Shown here: positions 10,981 through 19,902 of the stretch, piece after piece | Layout: each line of letters opens with the position of its first letter | Position numbering within the stretch: the first letter of the stretch is position 1 | Assembly (NCBI RefSeq): GCF_029870285.1 | Contig: NZ_JACSYA010000010.1 | Span: 1-64,000 of the forward strand | Direction: 5' to 3' | DNA length: 64,000 nt | Origin: Delftia sp. PS-11 | GTDB taxonomy: Bacteria; Pseudomonadota; Gammaproteobacteria; Burkholderiales; Burkholderiaceae_C | Translations under genes and position numbers: made by a program | The notes under the pieces: generated by a model | What the model was told of the DNA's origin: nothing | Seen by the model: only the letters and a program-made list of their open reading frames with translations | The model's database searches: none

Positions 10981-11854
10981 CGCAATTCGGGCAGGATGCA
11001 TCGGTCAGCAGTAAAGCCAGCCTCTGCGCGATGTCCGAAGGTTGCTCGACGACCGAGGCATGGCCGCATGCCGCAAGCGTAACGTAACGCGCCCCCAGTC
11101 TCCGGGCCCAGGCCTCGCAGGCCGCCGGCGGCGTGACCACATCGTGCTCGCCTGCCCAGACCTGGACCGGCATGGACAGCCGGCCCGCCGCCTGCCCCAG
11201 GTCACTGCCGCACAGCAGCTCCACGGCCTGGGCATAGCCTGCGGCCTGCAGGCGCGCCGTGTTCCAGCGCACCCATTGGCGCACGGGCTCGGGCGCTGCC
11301 GGCGAGACAAGGCGCTGATCAATGGCCGCCGCCAGCCCGGCCACGCCCTTTTCCTGCAAGGCGGCCAGGCGGCCCGTGCGGACCTGGGCCTGCTGCTCGC
11401 CCATGCCGGGCGCGCCATAGCCGCCCGCAGGGCTGACCAGCACCAGATTCCGCACCCGGCTGCCCCCTGCCTGCACCGCCCAGGGCGTGCCCATGAGCGC
11501 GCCCAGCGAGTGCCCCACCAGCAGGCAACAGCGCACGCCCAGAGCCCGCAGCGACAGATCCAGCACATGCGCATAGTCTGCAGCGCAGGGCGCCGCAGGC
11601 GCCAGTGGCGTGGAGCGGCCATAGCCGGGCGCATCCCAGGCCAGCACGCGCGCACGCGGCGCCAGCTGCAGGGCCACGTCCATCCAGGAGGCCGCGCCCG
11701 AGCTGATGCCATGCAGCATCACCACGGCGAAGTCCGAGGCCGCATCGCCGGCCTCGCGCCAGGCCACCTGCGCGCCTCCCGGCAAGGCGATGAGGCGCTG
11801 CGGAAACTGCGACTGCAGCCGCTGCTCCATGTGCGACAGCGTGGGCTGTGTCAT
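10949..11854 (-). CDS. Alpha/beta-fold hydrolase
   Basis: A serine hydrolase of 301 residues. The nucleophile elbow GHSLGAL, an oxyanion-hole loop in MLHGISSG, an acid residue in GEHDVVTPP and a late His in CGHASVVEQP form the expected catalytic triad. It resembles the meta-cleavage-product and lactone hydrolases. It lies 14 bp after the cupin gene and overlaps the IclR gene, so it is part of one operon. The start at 11854 is the first methionine after the cupin stop; an ATG at 11830 is the alternative. The substrate is unknown. Confidence 0.88.
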   Translation of the reverse strand: MTQPTLSHMEQRLQSQFPQRLIALPGGAQVAWREAGDAASDFAVVMLHGISSGAASWMDVALQLAPRARVLAWDAPGYGRSTPLAPAAPCAADYAHVLDLSLRALGVRCCLLVGHSLGALMGTPWAVQAGGSRVRNLVLVSPAGGYGAPGMGEQQAQVRTGRLAALQEKGVAGLAAAIDQRLVSPAAPEPVRQWVRWNTARLQAAGYAQAVELLCGSDLGQAAGRLSMPVQVWAGEHDVVTPPAACEAWARRLGARYVTLAACGHASVVEQPSDIAQRLALLLTDASCPNCDERNLRESDP

Positions 11855-11868
11855 GGCGTTGCGCGGCC

Positions 11869-12399
11869 TCAGCGCTTGATTTTTGCCAGCGGGTGTTCCG
11901 GGGGGTAGGTCGGCGTGACCGGCTTTTTGGCGCCCAGCATCACGCACATCAGCGCATCCTCGTCGCCGATGTTGATCTCTTCGCGGTACACGCCGGGCGG
12001 CACGGAGACCACATCGCGGTCGGTCAGCACGGTCTCGAAACGCTCGCCGTCCTTTTCCAGCACGAGCTTGAGCTTGCCGCGCAGCACGAAGAAGACCTCC
12101 TCGACATCGACGTGCAGGTGCGGGGGGCCTTCATGGCCTGCCGGGATGACCATGGTCGAGAAGGTGAAGTGCTCGGACGGGATGGTGTTGCTGTCCGAGT
12201 CCACCCCCGTGCCGCCCGTGCCGATGTAGCGCATCTGCCCCCGGCGGTACTTGGGGTCGAAGTCGGCCTGGAATTTCAGCGCATCGAAATCGTACCTGCG
12301 CGTGGAAAAACGCGCCACGCGCGACTGCATCCATTGTTCAAAGCTGGAACCTGCGGGCCGGTCCCAGGAGCGGGGCGTGTCCTGTGCGCGTTCGGGCAT
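11869..12399 (-). CDS. Cupin-domain protein
   Basis: A single-domain cupin of 176 residues and first gene of the operon. The metal-binding motif is visible in the stretch from PAGHEGPPHLHVDVEE (His-x-His and Glu), and a second motif lies around SVPPGVYREEINIG. GGAGAG precedes the ATG. Proteins of this type may be dioxygenases, isomerases or binding proteins. Co-transcription with a hydrolase and an aspartate dehydrogenase suggests turnover of a nitrogen-containing acid, which is inference only. Confidence 0.87.
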   Translation of the reverse strand: MPERAQDTPRSWDRPAGSSFEQWMQSRVARFSTRRYDFDALKFQADFDPKYRRGQMRYIGTGGTGVDSDSNTIPSEHFTFSTMVIPAGHEGPPHLHVDVEEVFFVLRGKLKLVLEKDGERFETVLTDRDVVSVPPGVYREEINIGDEDALMCVMLGAKKPVTPTYPPEHPLAKIKR

Positions 12400-12445
12400 G
12401 TGTGTCTCTCCATCAACATCGGTGGATCATGGCGTTGTGATCGCC

Positions 12446-12488
12446 AATTGTTTTACCATTGAAACATAGTTCATCTGGTAAAACAATT
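12446..12488. promoter_or_regulatory. 13-bp perfect inverted repeat, probable operator of the cupin operon
   Basis: The arms AATTGTTTTACCA (12446-12458) and TGGTAAAACAATT (12476-12488) are perfect complements with a 17-bp spacer. Each arm also contains the palindromic pattern TNGTNNNACNA typical of FadR-type GntR operators. The repeat lies 47 bp upstream of the cupin start in an AT-rich island. The operon encodes an IclR regulator and no GntR protein is seen nearby, so the cognate factor is open. Confidence 0.6.
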
Positions 12489-12597
12489 ATAGAAAGATTG
12501 GCCGCATGCAACAAGGGGCCGCACGCCCGATGGCATGCGGCCCCTTGGATTGCGGGCAAATCTGTGTGGTCGCCGGATGTTCTCGGCACGCAGGTCA

Positions 12598-13080
12598 TCA
12601 CCCGCAGGGAATTTCCAGCCCGACCTTCACCCGGTCCAGCGCCACGATGGTCTTGAACCATTTGACATTGGGGTTCTCGGCGAACAGACGCCGCGCCAGA
12701 GCTTCGTACTCCTGCATGGTGGCAACGGTGAGCACGAGCACGAAATCGACCTCACCCGTGACGTAGTAGCACTGCTGGACCTCGGGCACGGCAAAGTGCG
12801 ACTTCATGGCATTGAGTGCATCGATGCTGGTGCGCTCGGTCATGACCTCCACGATGATGGTGATGGGCCGGCCTACGCGCGTGGGGTCCACGGTGGCGGC
12901 CTGCCCGGTAATCACGCCTTCGGCCTGCATGCGCTTGAGGCGGCGCTGCACGGCCGCTGTGGAGAGATTGACCTGCTCTGCCAGCAGCCGCAGCGGCACT
13001 GTGCTGTCGCGCTGGACGATGGCAAGAATGGCACGGTCGAAGCCGTCCAGATCGGCAAGGTGGGCGTGGTGCTTGGTCAT
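12598..13080 (-). CDS. Lrp/AsnC-family transcriptional regulator
   Basis: A regulator of 160 residues with an N-terminal helix-turn-helix (LDGFDRAILAIVQRD, then VNLSTAAVQRRLKRM) and a C-terminal RAM ligand-binding domain ending in FKTIVALDRVK. The ATG at 13080 gives the normal family length. It is divergent, across a 139-bp AT-rich gap, from a permease gene that it probably controls in response to an amino or hydroxy acid. No strong ribosome-binding site is visible. Confidence 0.93.
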   Translation of the reverse strand: MTKHHAHLADLDGFDRAILAIVQRDSTVPLRLLAEQVNLSTAAVQRRLKRMQAEGVITGQAATVDPTRVGRPITIIVEVMTERTSIDALNAMKSHFAVPEVQQCYYVTGEVDFVLVLTVATMQEYEALARRLFAENPNVKWFKTIVALDRVKVGLEIPCG

Positions 13081-13219
13081 GGGTGAACCGCTGGGGCAGA
13101 TGAGAAATTTTCCCGCAAACACATCCAATTCAGAGAACAAAAAATGACAGCAGAGAAATAGTATTTCAACGTCTCCCGCATCTACCGCATGCGGTCCTGC
13201 TCTCGAGAAAGCGCTTTCC

Positions 13220-14665
13220 ATGGCCACCCTGCTGCACCTGTCTCCCGTGCTCCTTGTGATATCCATGCTCATGCTGCTGCGCCGCCCACCGTTGCAGGCT
13301 GCACTGGCCGGTGCAGCGCTGGTCGCACTGCTTTGGCTGTCCAAGGCATGGACGGTGGCGGGTGCCGCACCAGCGAGTGCCGCACTGGCGGCCGCGCAGG
13401 ATACGGCCGTGCTGTTCCTGAGCACAGGGTTCGTGATCGTGCCAGGCCTGGGCTTCGTGATACTCATCGAACGCATGGGGGTGAATCAGGCGCTGAGCCA
13501 GTGGGTGCGCGCACTGGGCCTGAAGCCTGCAGACCAGGTAGTGTTCATCGTGCTGGGGCTGGCGCCGCTGCTGGAGGCGATGACAGGGTTTGGCGTATCG
13601 CTGATCGCCACAGTGCCGCTGCTGCTGAGCCTGTTCGAGCGGCGTGCCGCGCTGCGCATGGCGCTGGCGGGCATGGCCATCATGCCCTGGGGCACGCTGG
13701 GCCTGGCGACAGTGATCGGCGCCTCGCTGGCGCATGTGGATGCGGCGGATCTGGCGCGCGTGTCATCGCTGACCAGTGCGCCGGTCTTCCTGGTACTGGG
13801 TGCCCTGTCCCTGCATCTGGCCGGCGAACGGGGCGCCAGGGCCTGGCTTTTGCTGGGCAGCTTCGGACTGCTGTTCGTGGCCGCGCTCCATGGCATCAGC
13901 CGCGCACTGGGCCCCGAGGTGGCAGGAGTGGGTGCGGGCTTTTCCGTGGTGCTGGGCATGCTGCTGCGTGCCCTGCTTATTCGCGGCAGCGCCAGGGCAG
14001 CCCCCGGCTGGCCGCGCCTGGGCTGGCCTTATCTGGCACTGGCGGCTGCCATCGTGCTGCTGAAGCTGCTGGCCCTGGCCACGCAGTGGGATCAGCACTG
14101 GATCGTGCAAGGCGCGCAGGTGGCCTGGAAGCCACTGGCATCGCCGGGTCTGGCACTGATGCTGGTACTGGGCCTGCTGCTGACGCGTGGCGCTGGCAAC
14201 GGCATTGCCTTGGCAGGCACCCTGACGGCAAGGGCCAGGCGCCCGCTGCTGACAATTTTCTTCTTTCTGGCCATGTCACAGATGATGGCCAAGGCAGGAT
14301 TTCTGGACGGCCTGATTCCGCTGCTGGCCGCAATGGCGCCCTCGGCACTGGCGCCCATCATGGCGGCCCTCGGCGCGCTCGCCGGCTATATGACCGGCTC
14401 CAACGTAGGCGGCAACGCGCTCTTCATGCCTGCCATCGCCCTGTTGCCCGAGCCGTCGCGCCTGCTGCTGGCCGCCGTGCACAACAGTGCCGCAGGGCAT
14501 GCAGCACTGGGCTCGCTGTCCATCGTGATGCTCGTGCTGGGTCTGGCACGTACCAATGCGCAGGAGGAAGGCGAGCTGGTGCGCTTCGGCTTTGCGCTGG
14601 CCTGCCTTCATGCCGCAGCCGTGGCACTGGCAGCGATGGCACTGGCCAGTGCAGAGGGGCCATGA
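13220..14665 (+). CDS. L-lactate permease (LctP)-family transporter
   Basis: A polytopic inner-membrane protein of 481 residues with about 12-13 hydrophobic segments. Signature-like stretches are EAMTGFGVSLIA near 115-125 and MTGSNVGGNALFMP near 390, which match conserved LctP motifs. It is shorter than E. coli LldP (about 550). The substrate is likely a small hydroxy or keto acid. It is divergent from the Lrp/AsnC gene and convergent with the acyl-CoA ligase gene. GAGAAAG lies upstream of the ATG. Confidence 0.8.
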   Translation: MATLLHLSPVLLVISMLMLLRRPPLQAALAGAALVALLWLSKAWTVAGAAPASAALAAAQDTAVLFLSTGFVIVPGLGFVILIERMGVNQALSQWVRALGLKPADQVVFIVLGLAPLLEAMTGFGVSLIATVPLLLSLFERRAALRMALAGMAIMPWGTLGLATVIGASLAHVDAADLARVSSLTSAPVFLVLGALSLHLAGERGARAWLLLGSFGLLFVAALHGISRALGPEVAGVGAGFSVVLGMLLRALLIRGSARAAPGWPRLGWPYLALAAAIVLLKLLALATQWDQHWIVQGAQVAWKPLASPGLALMLVLGLLLTRGAGNGIALAGTLTARARRPLLTIFFFLAMSQMMAKAGFLDGLIPLLAAMAPSALAPIMAALGALAGYMTGSNVGGNALFMPAIALLPEPSRLLLAAVHNSAAGHAALGSLSIVMLVLGLARTNAQEEGELVRFGFALACLHAAAVALAAMALASAEGP

Positions 14666-14738
14666 AGCATGGCTCAGTCTCAAAAAAAGGGCGCCGCAGC
14701 GCCCCTGTGCCGATCATGGCCTGTGCGGCCCGCACGCA

Positions 14739-16418
14739 CTATTTGCTGTCGCGCAGCTCCCGGCGCAGGATCTTGCCTACCGGCGTCTTGGGCAGTTCGG
14801 TGCGGAATTCGATCACGCGCGGCTGCTTGTAGCCCGTGAGGTTGGCGCGGCAGAAGTCGCGCACCGCCTGTTCGGTCAGGCTGTCGTCCTTGCGCACGAT
14901 GACCAGCTTGACAGCCTCGCCGGTCTTTTCGTCGGGGATGCCGACCACGGCGCACTCATGCACGCCGGGGCAGTTGGAGACCACGTCCTCGACTTCGTTG
15001 GGGTAGACGTTGAAGCCGCTGACCAGGACCATGTCCTTTTTGCGGTCCACGATCCTGAAGTAGCCGCGCTCGTCCATGGTGCCGATGTCGCCTGTGCGGA
15101 AGTAGCCGTCCCCGGTGAAGACCTTGGCGGTCTCGTCGGGACGCTGCCAGTAGCCGGCCATGACCTGCGGCCCCTTGATGGCGATCTCGCCGCGCTCGCC
15201 CGGGCCGGTCACATCCTGGCCGTCATCATCGACGAGCTTGAGCCAGGTGCTGGGCAGAGGCACGCCGATGGTGCCCGAGAACTCGGTGGAGGTGACGGGA
15301 TTGCAGCTGACCGTGGGACTGGTTTCGGACAGCCCGTAGCCTTCGCAGATGGGACAGCCGGTCTTTTGCAGCCACAGCTGGGCCACGGCGCTTTGCACGG
15401 CCATGCCGCCGCCTACCGAGACCTTCAGGTGCGACCAGTCCACGGTGTTGAAGTCGGGGTGATTGGCCAGTCCGTTGAACAGCGTGCTCACCGCCGGAAA
15501 GCTGTGGAACCGTTGCCGCAACAGGTCCTTGAGGGTGGCCTTGAGGTCGCGCGGATTGGGGATCAGGATGGTCTTGCCGCCCGTGCGCATGGACAGCATC
15601 ATGTTCACGGTGAAGGCGAAGATGTGGTACAGCGGCAGCGCGCAGATGCTGGTGGGCTGCTCGCCCTGCGGCACCTTGCCCATGGCCGGCTGGTTCCATG
15701 CCTCGGACTGCAGCACGTTGGCAATGATGTTGCGATGCAGCAGCACCGCCCCCTTGCTCACGCCCGTGGTGCCCCCCGTGTACTGCAGCAGGGCCATGTC
15801 GCTGGCCTGCAGCTGCGGCGCCTGGAACGGCGCGCGCATGCCCTTGCTCAGGGCGTCATTGAAGCGCACGGCCCCCGGCAGCGCGAAGGGCGGCACCAGC
15901 TTCTTGACCTTGCGCACCACGTAGTTGACGAGAGTGCCCTTGAGCAGGCCGAGCTGGTCGCCCATGGCGCACAGCACCACATGCCTGACGGGCGTGGCCG
16001 CCAGGCAGGACTGCAGCGTATGGGCAAAGTTCTCGATGATGACGATGGCCTTGGCGCCCGAGTCCTTGAGCTGGTGCTCCAGCTCGCGCGCCGTGTACAG
16101 CGGATTGACGTTGACCACCACATAGCCCGCGCGCAGCACGGCGGCGACAGCCACCGGGTACTGAGGCACATTGGGCATCATCAGCGCCACACGGTCCCCG
16201 CGCGCCAGGCCCAGTCCCTGCAGGTAGGCAGCGAAGGCACGGCTTTGCGCATCGACCTGCGCATAGGTCAGCTCCTTGCCCATGAACACATAGGCAGTGC
16301 GGCTGGCATAGCGGCTGAAGGCTTCCTCCATCAAGGCCACCAGCGAGGTGTATTGCGAGGGATCGATGTCTGTTGGCACACCGGCCGGATAGGCACCCAG
16401 CCATAGGCGGTCACTCAT
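14739..16418 (-). CDS. Long-chain fatty acid-CoA ligase (FadD-like)
   Basis: An AMP-forming acyl-CoA synthetase of 559 residues that activates fatty acids for beta-oxidation or lipid synthesis. The P-loop YTGGTTGVSKGA, the motif EGYGLSETSPT, YFRTGDIG and the C-terminal GKILRREL (catalytic Lys) are present. CAGGAG lies 9 nt upstream of the ATG at 16418, which decides this start over an ATG three codons earlier. Length and motif order match FadD. No beta-oxidation genes are adjacent. Confidence 0.92.
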   Translation of the reverse strand: MSDRLWLGAYPAGVPTDIDPSQYTSLVALMEEAFSRYASRTAYVFMGKELTYAQVDAQSRAFAAYLQGLGLARGDRVALMMPNVPQYPVAVAAVLRAGYVVVNVNPLYTARELEHQLKDSGAKAIVIIENFAHTLQSCLAATPVRHVVLCAMGDQLGLLKGTLVNYVVRKVKKLVPPFALPGAVRFNDALSKGMRAPFQAPQLQASDMALLQYTGGTTGVSKGAVLLHRNIIANVLQSEAWNQPAMGKVPQGEQPTSICALPLYHIFAFTVNMMLSMRTGGKTILIPNPRDLKATLKDLLRQRFHSFPAVSTLFNGLANHPDFNTVDWSHLKVSVGGGMAVQSAVAQLWLQKTGCPICEGYGLSETSPTVSCNPVTSTEFSGTIGVPLPSTWLKLVDDDGQDVTGPGERGEIAIKGPQVMAGYWQRPDETAKVFTGDGYFRTGDIGTMDERGYFRIVDRKKDMVLVSGFNVYPNEVEDVVSNCPGVHECAVVGIPDEKTGEAVKLVIVRKDDSLTEQAVRDFCRANLTGYKQPRVIEFRTELPKTPVGKILRRELRDSK

Positions 16419-16532
16419 GCTGCTCATCTCCTGGTTTCTCGTTGGACTGTGCATTCTGATAAAAAGCACGGTCGTTCGATACTGTAATTACCCTAGGTTT
16501 TCCCTTATACCGCACTGGTGCCGCACACCCAG

Positions 16533-16563
16533 AAAAAAAGCCCGCAGGCAGGGCCTGCGGGCT
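16533..16563 (-). terminator. Rho-independent terminator of the aldolase gene
   Basis: The stem AGCCCGCAGGC / GCCTGCGGGCT has a 3-nt loop and is followed on the minus strand by a run of seven T. It begins 26 bp after the aldolase stop codon. Confidence 0.88.
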
Positions 16564-16588
16564 TCGGGCAAGAGCGCTCCGGGGCGGG

Positions 16589-17653
16589 TCAGTTCACGAC
16601 CTGCTGCAGCGAGCCGGCGGCATACCTGGCAGCCATCTGCTCCAGGGTGTAGCCCTTGATCTTGGCGCCCTGGCCTTCGCAGCCGAATTGCAGGTAGCGG
16701 GCCTTGCAGATCTGCTTGGCGGCTTCGCGCGCGGGCTTGAGCCATTCACGGGCGTCGAACTTCTCGGGGTTCTCGGCCAGGAACTTGCGCACGGCGCCGG
16801 TCATCGCCAGGCGGATGTCGGTGTCGATGTTGATCTTGCGCACGCCATGCTTGATGGCTTCCTGGATTTCCTCGACGGGCACGCCATAGGTTTCCTTCAT
16901 GGCGCCGCCGTACTGGCGGATGATTTCCAGCAGTTCCTGGGGCACGGAAGAGGAGCCGTGCATGACCAGGTGGGTGTTGGGCAGGCGGGCATGGATTTCC
17001 TTGACACGCTGAATCGACAGGATGTCGCCTGTGGGCTTGCGCGTGAACTTGTAGGCGCCATGGCTGGTGCCGATGGCAATCGCCAGCGCATCCAGCTGGG
17101 TGGCCTTGACGAACTGGGCCGCTTCCTCAGGGTCCGTCAGCAGGGCCGAGTGGTCGAGCACGCCTTCGGCGCCCACGCCGTCTTCCTCGCCGGCCATGCC
17201 GGTTTCCAGCGAGCCCAGGCAGCCCAGTTCACCTTCGACAGTGGCGCCCAGCTTGTGGGCCATTTCCACGACCTTGCGGGTCACGTCCACGTTGTACTCG
17301 AAGGACGAAGGCGTCTTGCCGTCTTCCATCAGCGAGCCGTCCATCATCACCGAGCCGAAGCCCAGGTTCAGCGCGCCCTGGCAGATGGCAGGCGATGTGC
17401 CGTGGTCCTGGTGCATGACCAGGGGAATGTGGGGGTACTGCTCGGCGGCGGCCTGGATCAGGTGCTTGATGAAGGGCTCGCCTGCGTACTTGCGGGCGCC
17501 GGCGCTGGCTTGCAGGATGACGGGCGCGCCCACTTCATCGGCTGCCGACATCACGGCTTGCACCTGCTCCAGGTTGTTGACGTTGAAGGCAGGCAGGCCA
17601 TAGCTGTTTTCCGCAGCGTGGTCCAGCAGTTCGCGCATCGAAACGAGAGGCAT
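16589..17653 (-). CDS. fba: Class II fructose-bisphosphate aldolase
   Basis: A zinc-dependent aldolase of 354 residues that cleaves fructose-1,6-bisphosphate (and may also use sedoheptulose-bisphosphate). The N-terminus [19 protein letters not shown], the metal-site stretch around [10 protein letters not shown], and the glycine-rich [10 protein letters not shown] are typical of the proteobacterial Calvin-type subgroup. The ATG at 17653 is the clear family start; the longer open frame upstream is not conserved. A strong terminator follows. Other central-carbon genes (pyk, tkt, gap) lie within 17 kb. Confidence 0.96.
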   Translation of the reverse strand: MPLVSMRELLDHAAENSYGLPAFNVNNLEQVQAVMSAADEVGAPVILQASAGARKYAGEPFIKHLIQAAAEQYPHIPLVMHQDHGTSPAICQGALNLGFGSVMMDGSLMEDGKTPSSFEYNVDVTRKVVEMAHKLGATVEGELGCLGSLETGMAGEEDGVGAEGVLDHSALLTDPEEAAQFVKATQLDALAIAIGTSHGAYKFTRKPTGDILSIQRVKEIHARLPNTHLVMHGSSSVPQELLEIIRQYGGAMKETYGVPVEEIQEAIKHGVRKINIDTDIRLAMTGAVRKFLAENPEKFDAREWLKPAREAAKQICKARYLQFGCEGQGAKIKGYTLEQMAARYAAGSLQQVVN

Positions 17654-17781
17654 GTGTAGGGTCCGTTCAAAGGGTGGTGGGGGATGCCCCTGCAGGGAAG
17701 TCGCCTTTGCCGCGCCGTGAAAAGCGCTGCGGGGCTGCGGCCTGGGGGAATGCGGCAGTAACCGCTTGGTAACCCGCGATT

Positions 17782-19155
17782 TTAACCAGCTGCCGCCGGC
17801 TGTGGCACTGCGGGGATTCCGAGCCGGTAGCAGGTCGTGAAGCCGGCAGGCGCATCGGCCTGGAAAAAGCGGCCCTGGTGGGCGCGCATGACACGCTCCA
17901 CGATCGCATGGCCCAGGCGCAGGCCGTCCACATCGGGCGGCGCATTCCCGCCTGCGTCGCGGCGGCCATCGTCGCTGACCTGCAGCCAGACCTCGCCCGT
18001 GGCGTCCTGGCCGGCGCACACCTCGATCTGCGTGTCGCGCGACGTGTGCTTGATGGCGTTTTCGATCAGGTTGCGCAGCGCCAGCTCCAGCAGCACGGCA
18101 TTGCCCTGCGCCCACAGCACATCGGGGGCCTGAACCGCCAGCACACAGCCGCGCTGCCAGGCCGCCTGCGCATGGGCCGCCACGACCTGGCGCGCCAGCG
18201 CTGCGATGTCCACAGGCACCGGGGTTTCGGACAGCATGGCGCGGCCTGCGCGGGCCAGCTCCAGCAGCTGGCCCAGCACATGGCCGGCATGCAGCGCATC
18301 CTGGCCGATGCGTGCCAGCGCCTGGCGCCGGACCCGGGCATCGCCTTCGCCATCCGGGGCGTCACTCAGCGCCCGGGACTGCAGCACGATCGAGGCCAGC
18401 GGCGTGCGCAACTCGTGCGCAACTTCGTTGGCCAGGCTGCGCTCGCGCTCCAGCGCTTCCTGCTGGCGGTCCAGCAGGGTGTTGATGGAATGGACCACGG
18501 GCAGGAACTCCCGCAGCGCGTGCCGGTGCGAAACACGCTCGGCCTGGGCCAGATCCAGCTGCTCGACTTCACGCGACAGCTCGGTCAGCGGGCGCATGCC
18601 CCGGCGGATTGCCAGGCCCAGCGCCAGCGCCACCACGGGCAGCAGCCACAGGCCGGGCTCGATCATCTGCCCGGCGATGTCATCGGCCAGATCATCGCGC
18701 TCCTGCAGCTGGATCAGCACACAGACCTTGCGCTGGCGGTCGGTGCTCCACTGCGTGAAGCTGCGCCAGGCGGCACGCTCGGGCCCCAGGCGCAGCGTGG
18801 CAAACCCCTGCTCCGTCAGGAAATCCGGCGCGGGAGCCTGACCGCTGAGCGATACCAGCCGGCCAGAGCTGTCCCATAGCGCGACGCTCAGGGACTGCTG
18901 GTAGTCATGGGCCATCATGCCGGGCGGCTCGTGCACGGGGGTGGCTGCATGGGCGGCCACCGCGCCTTCGATGTGCAGATTGAGCATCAGCGCGGCAACG
19001 CCGGCCAGATGGCCGTCCGTGAGTTCGTCGGCCTCGCGCACGCCGGTCTGGTAGCCCAGGGCCACAAAGCTGGCCCAGACCACGACCAGCGCGCCCAGCA
19101 GCCAGGCCATCAGATGCCAGATCAGCGAGGGCCGGCGGTCCGCAGGAATGCTCAT
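17782..19155 (-). CDS. Sensor histidine kinase, PmrB/QseC-like
   Basis: An inner-membrane kinase of 457 residues with one N-terminal membrane segment (about 12-32), a periplasmic region, a second segment near 170-190, a HAMP-like linker, the phosphoacceptor motif [13 protein letters not shown] (His near 247) and a C-terminal ATPase domain. The N-box [10 protein letters not shown] is intact. The ATP-lid is unusual: after DDG the second glycine of G1 is missing, and G2 reads GLRLGHAIV. The start overlaps the response-regulator stop by 4 bp (ATGA). The signal is unknown; divergent PAP2 phosphatases suggest envelope sensing. Confidence 0.92.
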   Translation of the reverse strand: MSIPADRRPSLIWHLMAWLLGALVVVWASFVALGYQTGVREADELTDGHLAGVAALMLNLHIEGAVAAHAATPVHEPPGMMAHDYQQSLSVALWDSSGRLVSLSGQAPAPDFLTEQGFATLRLGPERAAWRSFTQWSTDRQRKVCVLIQLQERDDLADDIAGQMIEPGLWLLPVVALALGLAIRRGMRPLTELSREVEQLDLAQAERVSHRHALREFLPVVHSINTLLDRQQEALERERSLANEVAHELRTPLASIVLQSRALSDAPDGEGDARVRRQALARIGQDALHAGHVLGQLLELARAGRAMLSETPVPVDIAALARQVVAAHAQAAWQRGCVLAVQAPDVLWAQGNAVLLELALRNLIENAIKHTSRDTQIEVCAGQDATGEVWLQVSDDGRRDAGGNAPPDVDGLRLGHAIVERVMRAHQGRFFQADAPAGFTTCYRLGIPAVPQPAAAG

Positions 19156-19847
19156 TCTTCGGAGGCCGGCGCTGGCAGGAAATAGCCGACGCCGCGCATG
19201 GTGACGATGCTGGCATTGCCCAGCTTCTTGCGCAGATGGTGGATGTGGACCTCGACGGTGTTGCTCTCCACGGTCGTGCCCCAGCTGTACAGGTGCTCCT
19301 CGATCTGCTGGCGCGAGAGCACGCGCCCGCGCGCCTGCAGCAGCACCCAGAGCACGGAGAACTCGCGCGGCGACATCTCCACGAGCCGGCCATCGCGGCG
19401 CACGGTGCGCGATGCGGGATCGACCTCCAGATCGCCATGGCAGATCACCGGCGAAGCCTGCCCGGCCGCACGGCGCAGCATGGCGCGCAGGCGTGCCTCC
19501 AGCTCATCGATGTCAAAGGGCTTGACCAGGTAGTCGTCGGCGCCCTGGTTCAGCCCGGCCACGCGCTCATGGACCTGATCGCGGGCCGTGAGGATGAGCA
19601 CAGGCGTGCCGGGATGTGGCAGGGCATGGGGGTCGCGTCGCGGCGCGCGCAGCCGGCACAGGACCTCGCAGCCGTCGCCATCGGGCAGGCCCAGATCCAG
19701 CAGCACTGCGTCGAAACGCTCCAGCCCCAGCGCATGCCAGGCGTCGGCGACCCGGGAGCAGACATCCACTGCATAGCCGCGCTGCTCCAGGTTGGCCTTC
19801 AGGCCTGCGGCAATGCCTTCATTGTCCTCTACGACCAGTATTCGCAT
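19152..19847 (-). CDS. OmpR-family response regulator, PmrA/QseB-like
   Basis: A regulator of 231 residues. The receiver domain has the acidic pair VVEDN, the phosphorylation site Asp51 in LLDLGLPDGDG and the conserved Lys in YLVKPFD. The C-terminal winged helix ends NTVEVHIHHLRKKLG. The ATG at 19847 starts at the family motif MRILVVEDN; an ATG five codons upstream is possible. It is translationally coupled to the kinase. A PmrA-box-like sequence lies 16 bp upstream. Confidence 0.94.
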   Translation of the reverse strand: MRILVVEDNEGIAAGLKANLEQRGYAVDVCSRVADAWHALGLERFDAVLLDLGLPDGDGCEVLCRLRAPRRDPHALPHPGTPVLILTARDQVHERVAGLNQGADDYLVKPFDIDELEARLRAMLRRAAGQASPVICHGDLEVDPASRTVRRDGRLVEMSPREFSVLWVLLQARGRVLSRQQIEEHLYSWGTTVESNTVEVHIHHLRKKLGNASIVTMRGVGYFLPAPASEE

Positions 19848-19862
19848 GCGCGCATTTTGCAT

Positions 19863-19879
19863 GTTAAGGACGGTTTAAG
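19863..19879. promoter_or_regulatory. PmrA/QseB-box-like direct repeat between divergent promoters
   Basis: The plus strand reads GTTAAG, five bases, TTTAAG, close to the PmrA consensus YTTAAG-N5-YTTAAG. Because CTTAAG is self-complementary, the minus strand also reads as a near match (CTTAAA-N5-CTTAAC). It sits in a gap of only 34-55 bp between the response regulator and the first PAP2 gene. It could therefore serve autoregulation and phosphatase expression together. Confidence 0.6.
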
Positions 19880-19902
19880 GCATGTTACTTATTGTGCCGG
19901 AC

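Noticed and set aside
17654..18115. N-terminal extension of fructose-bisphosphate aldolase
   Set aside because: The extra 154 codons overlap the kinase gene and are not family-like; the aldolase starts at 17653.
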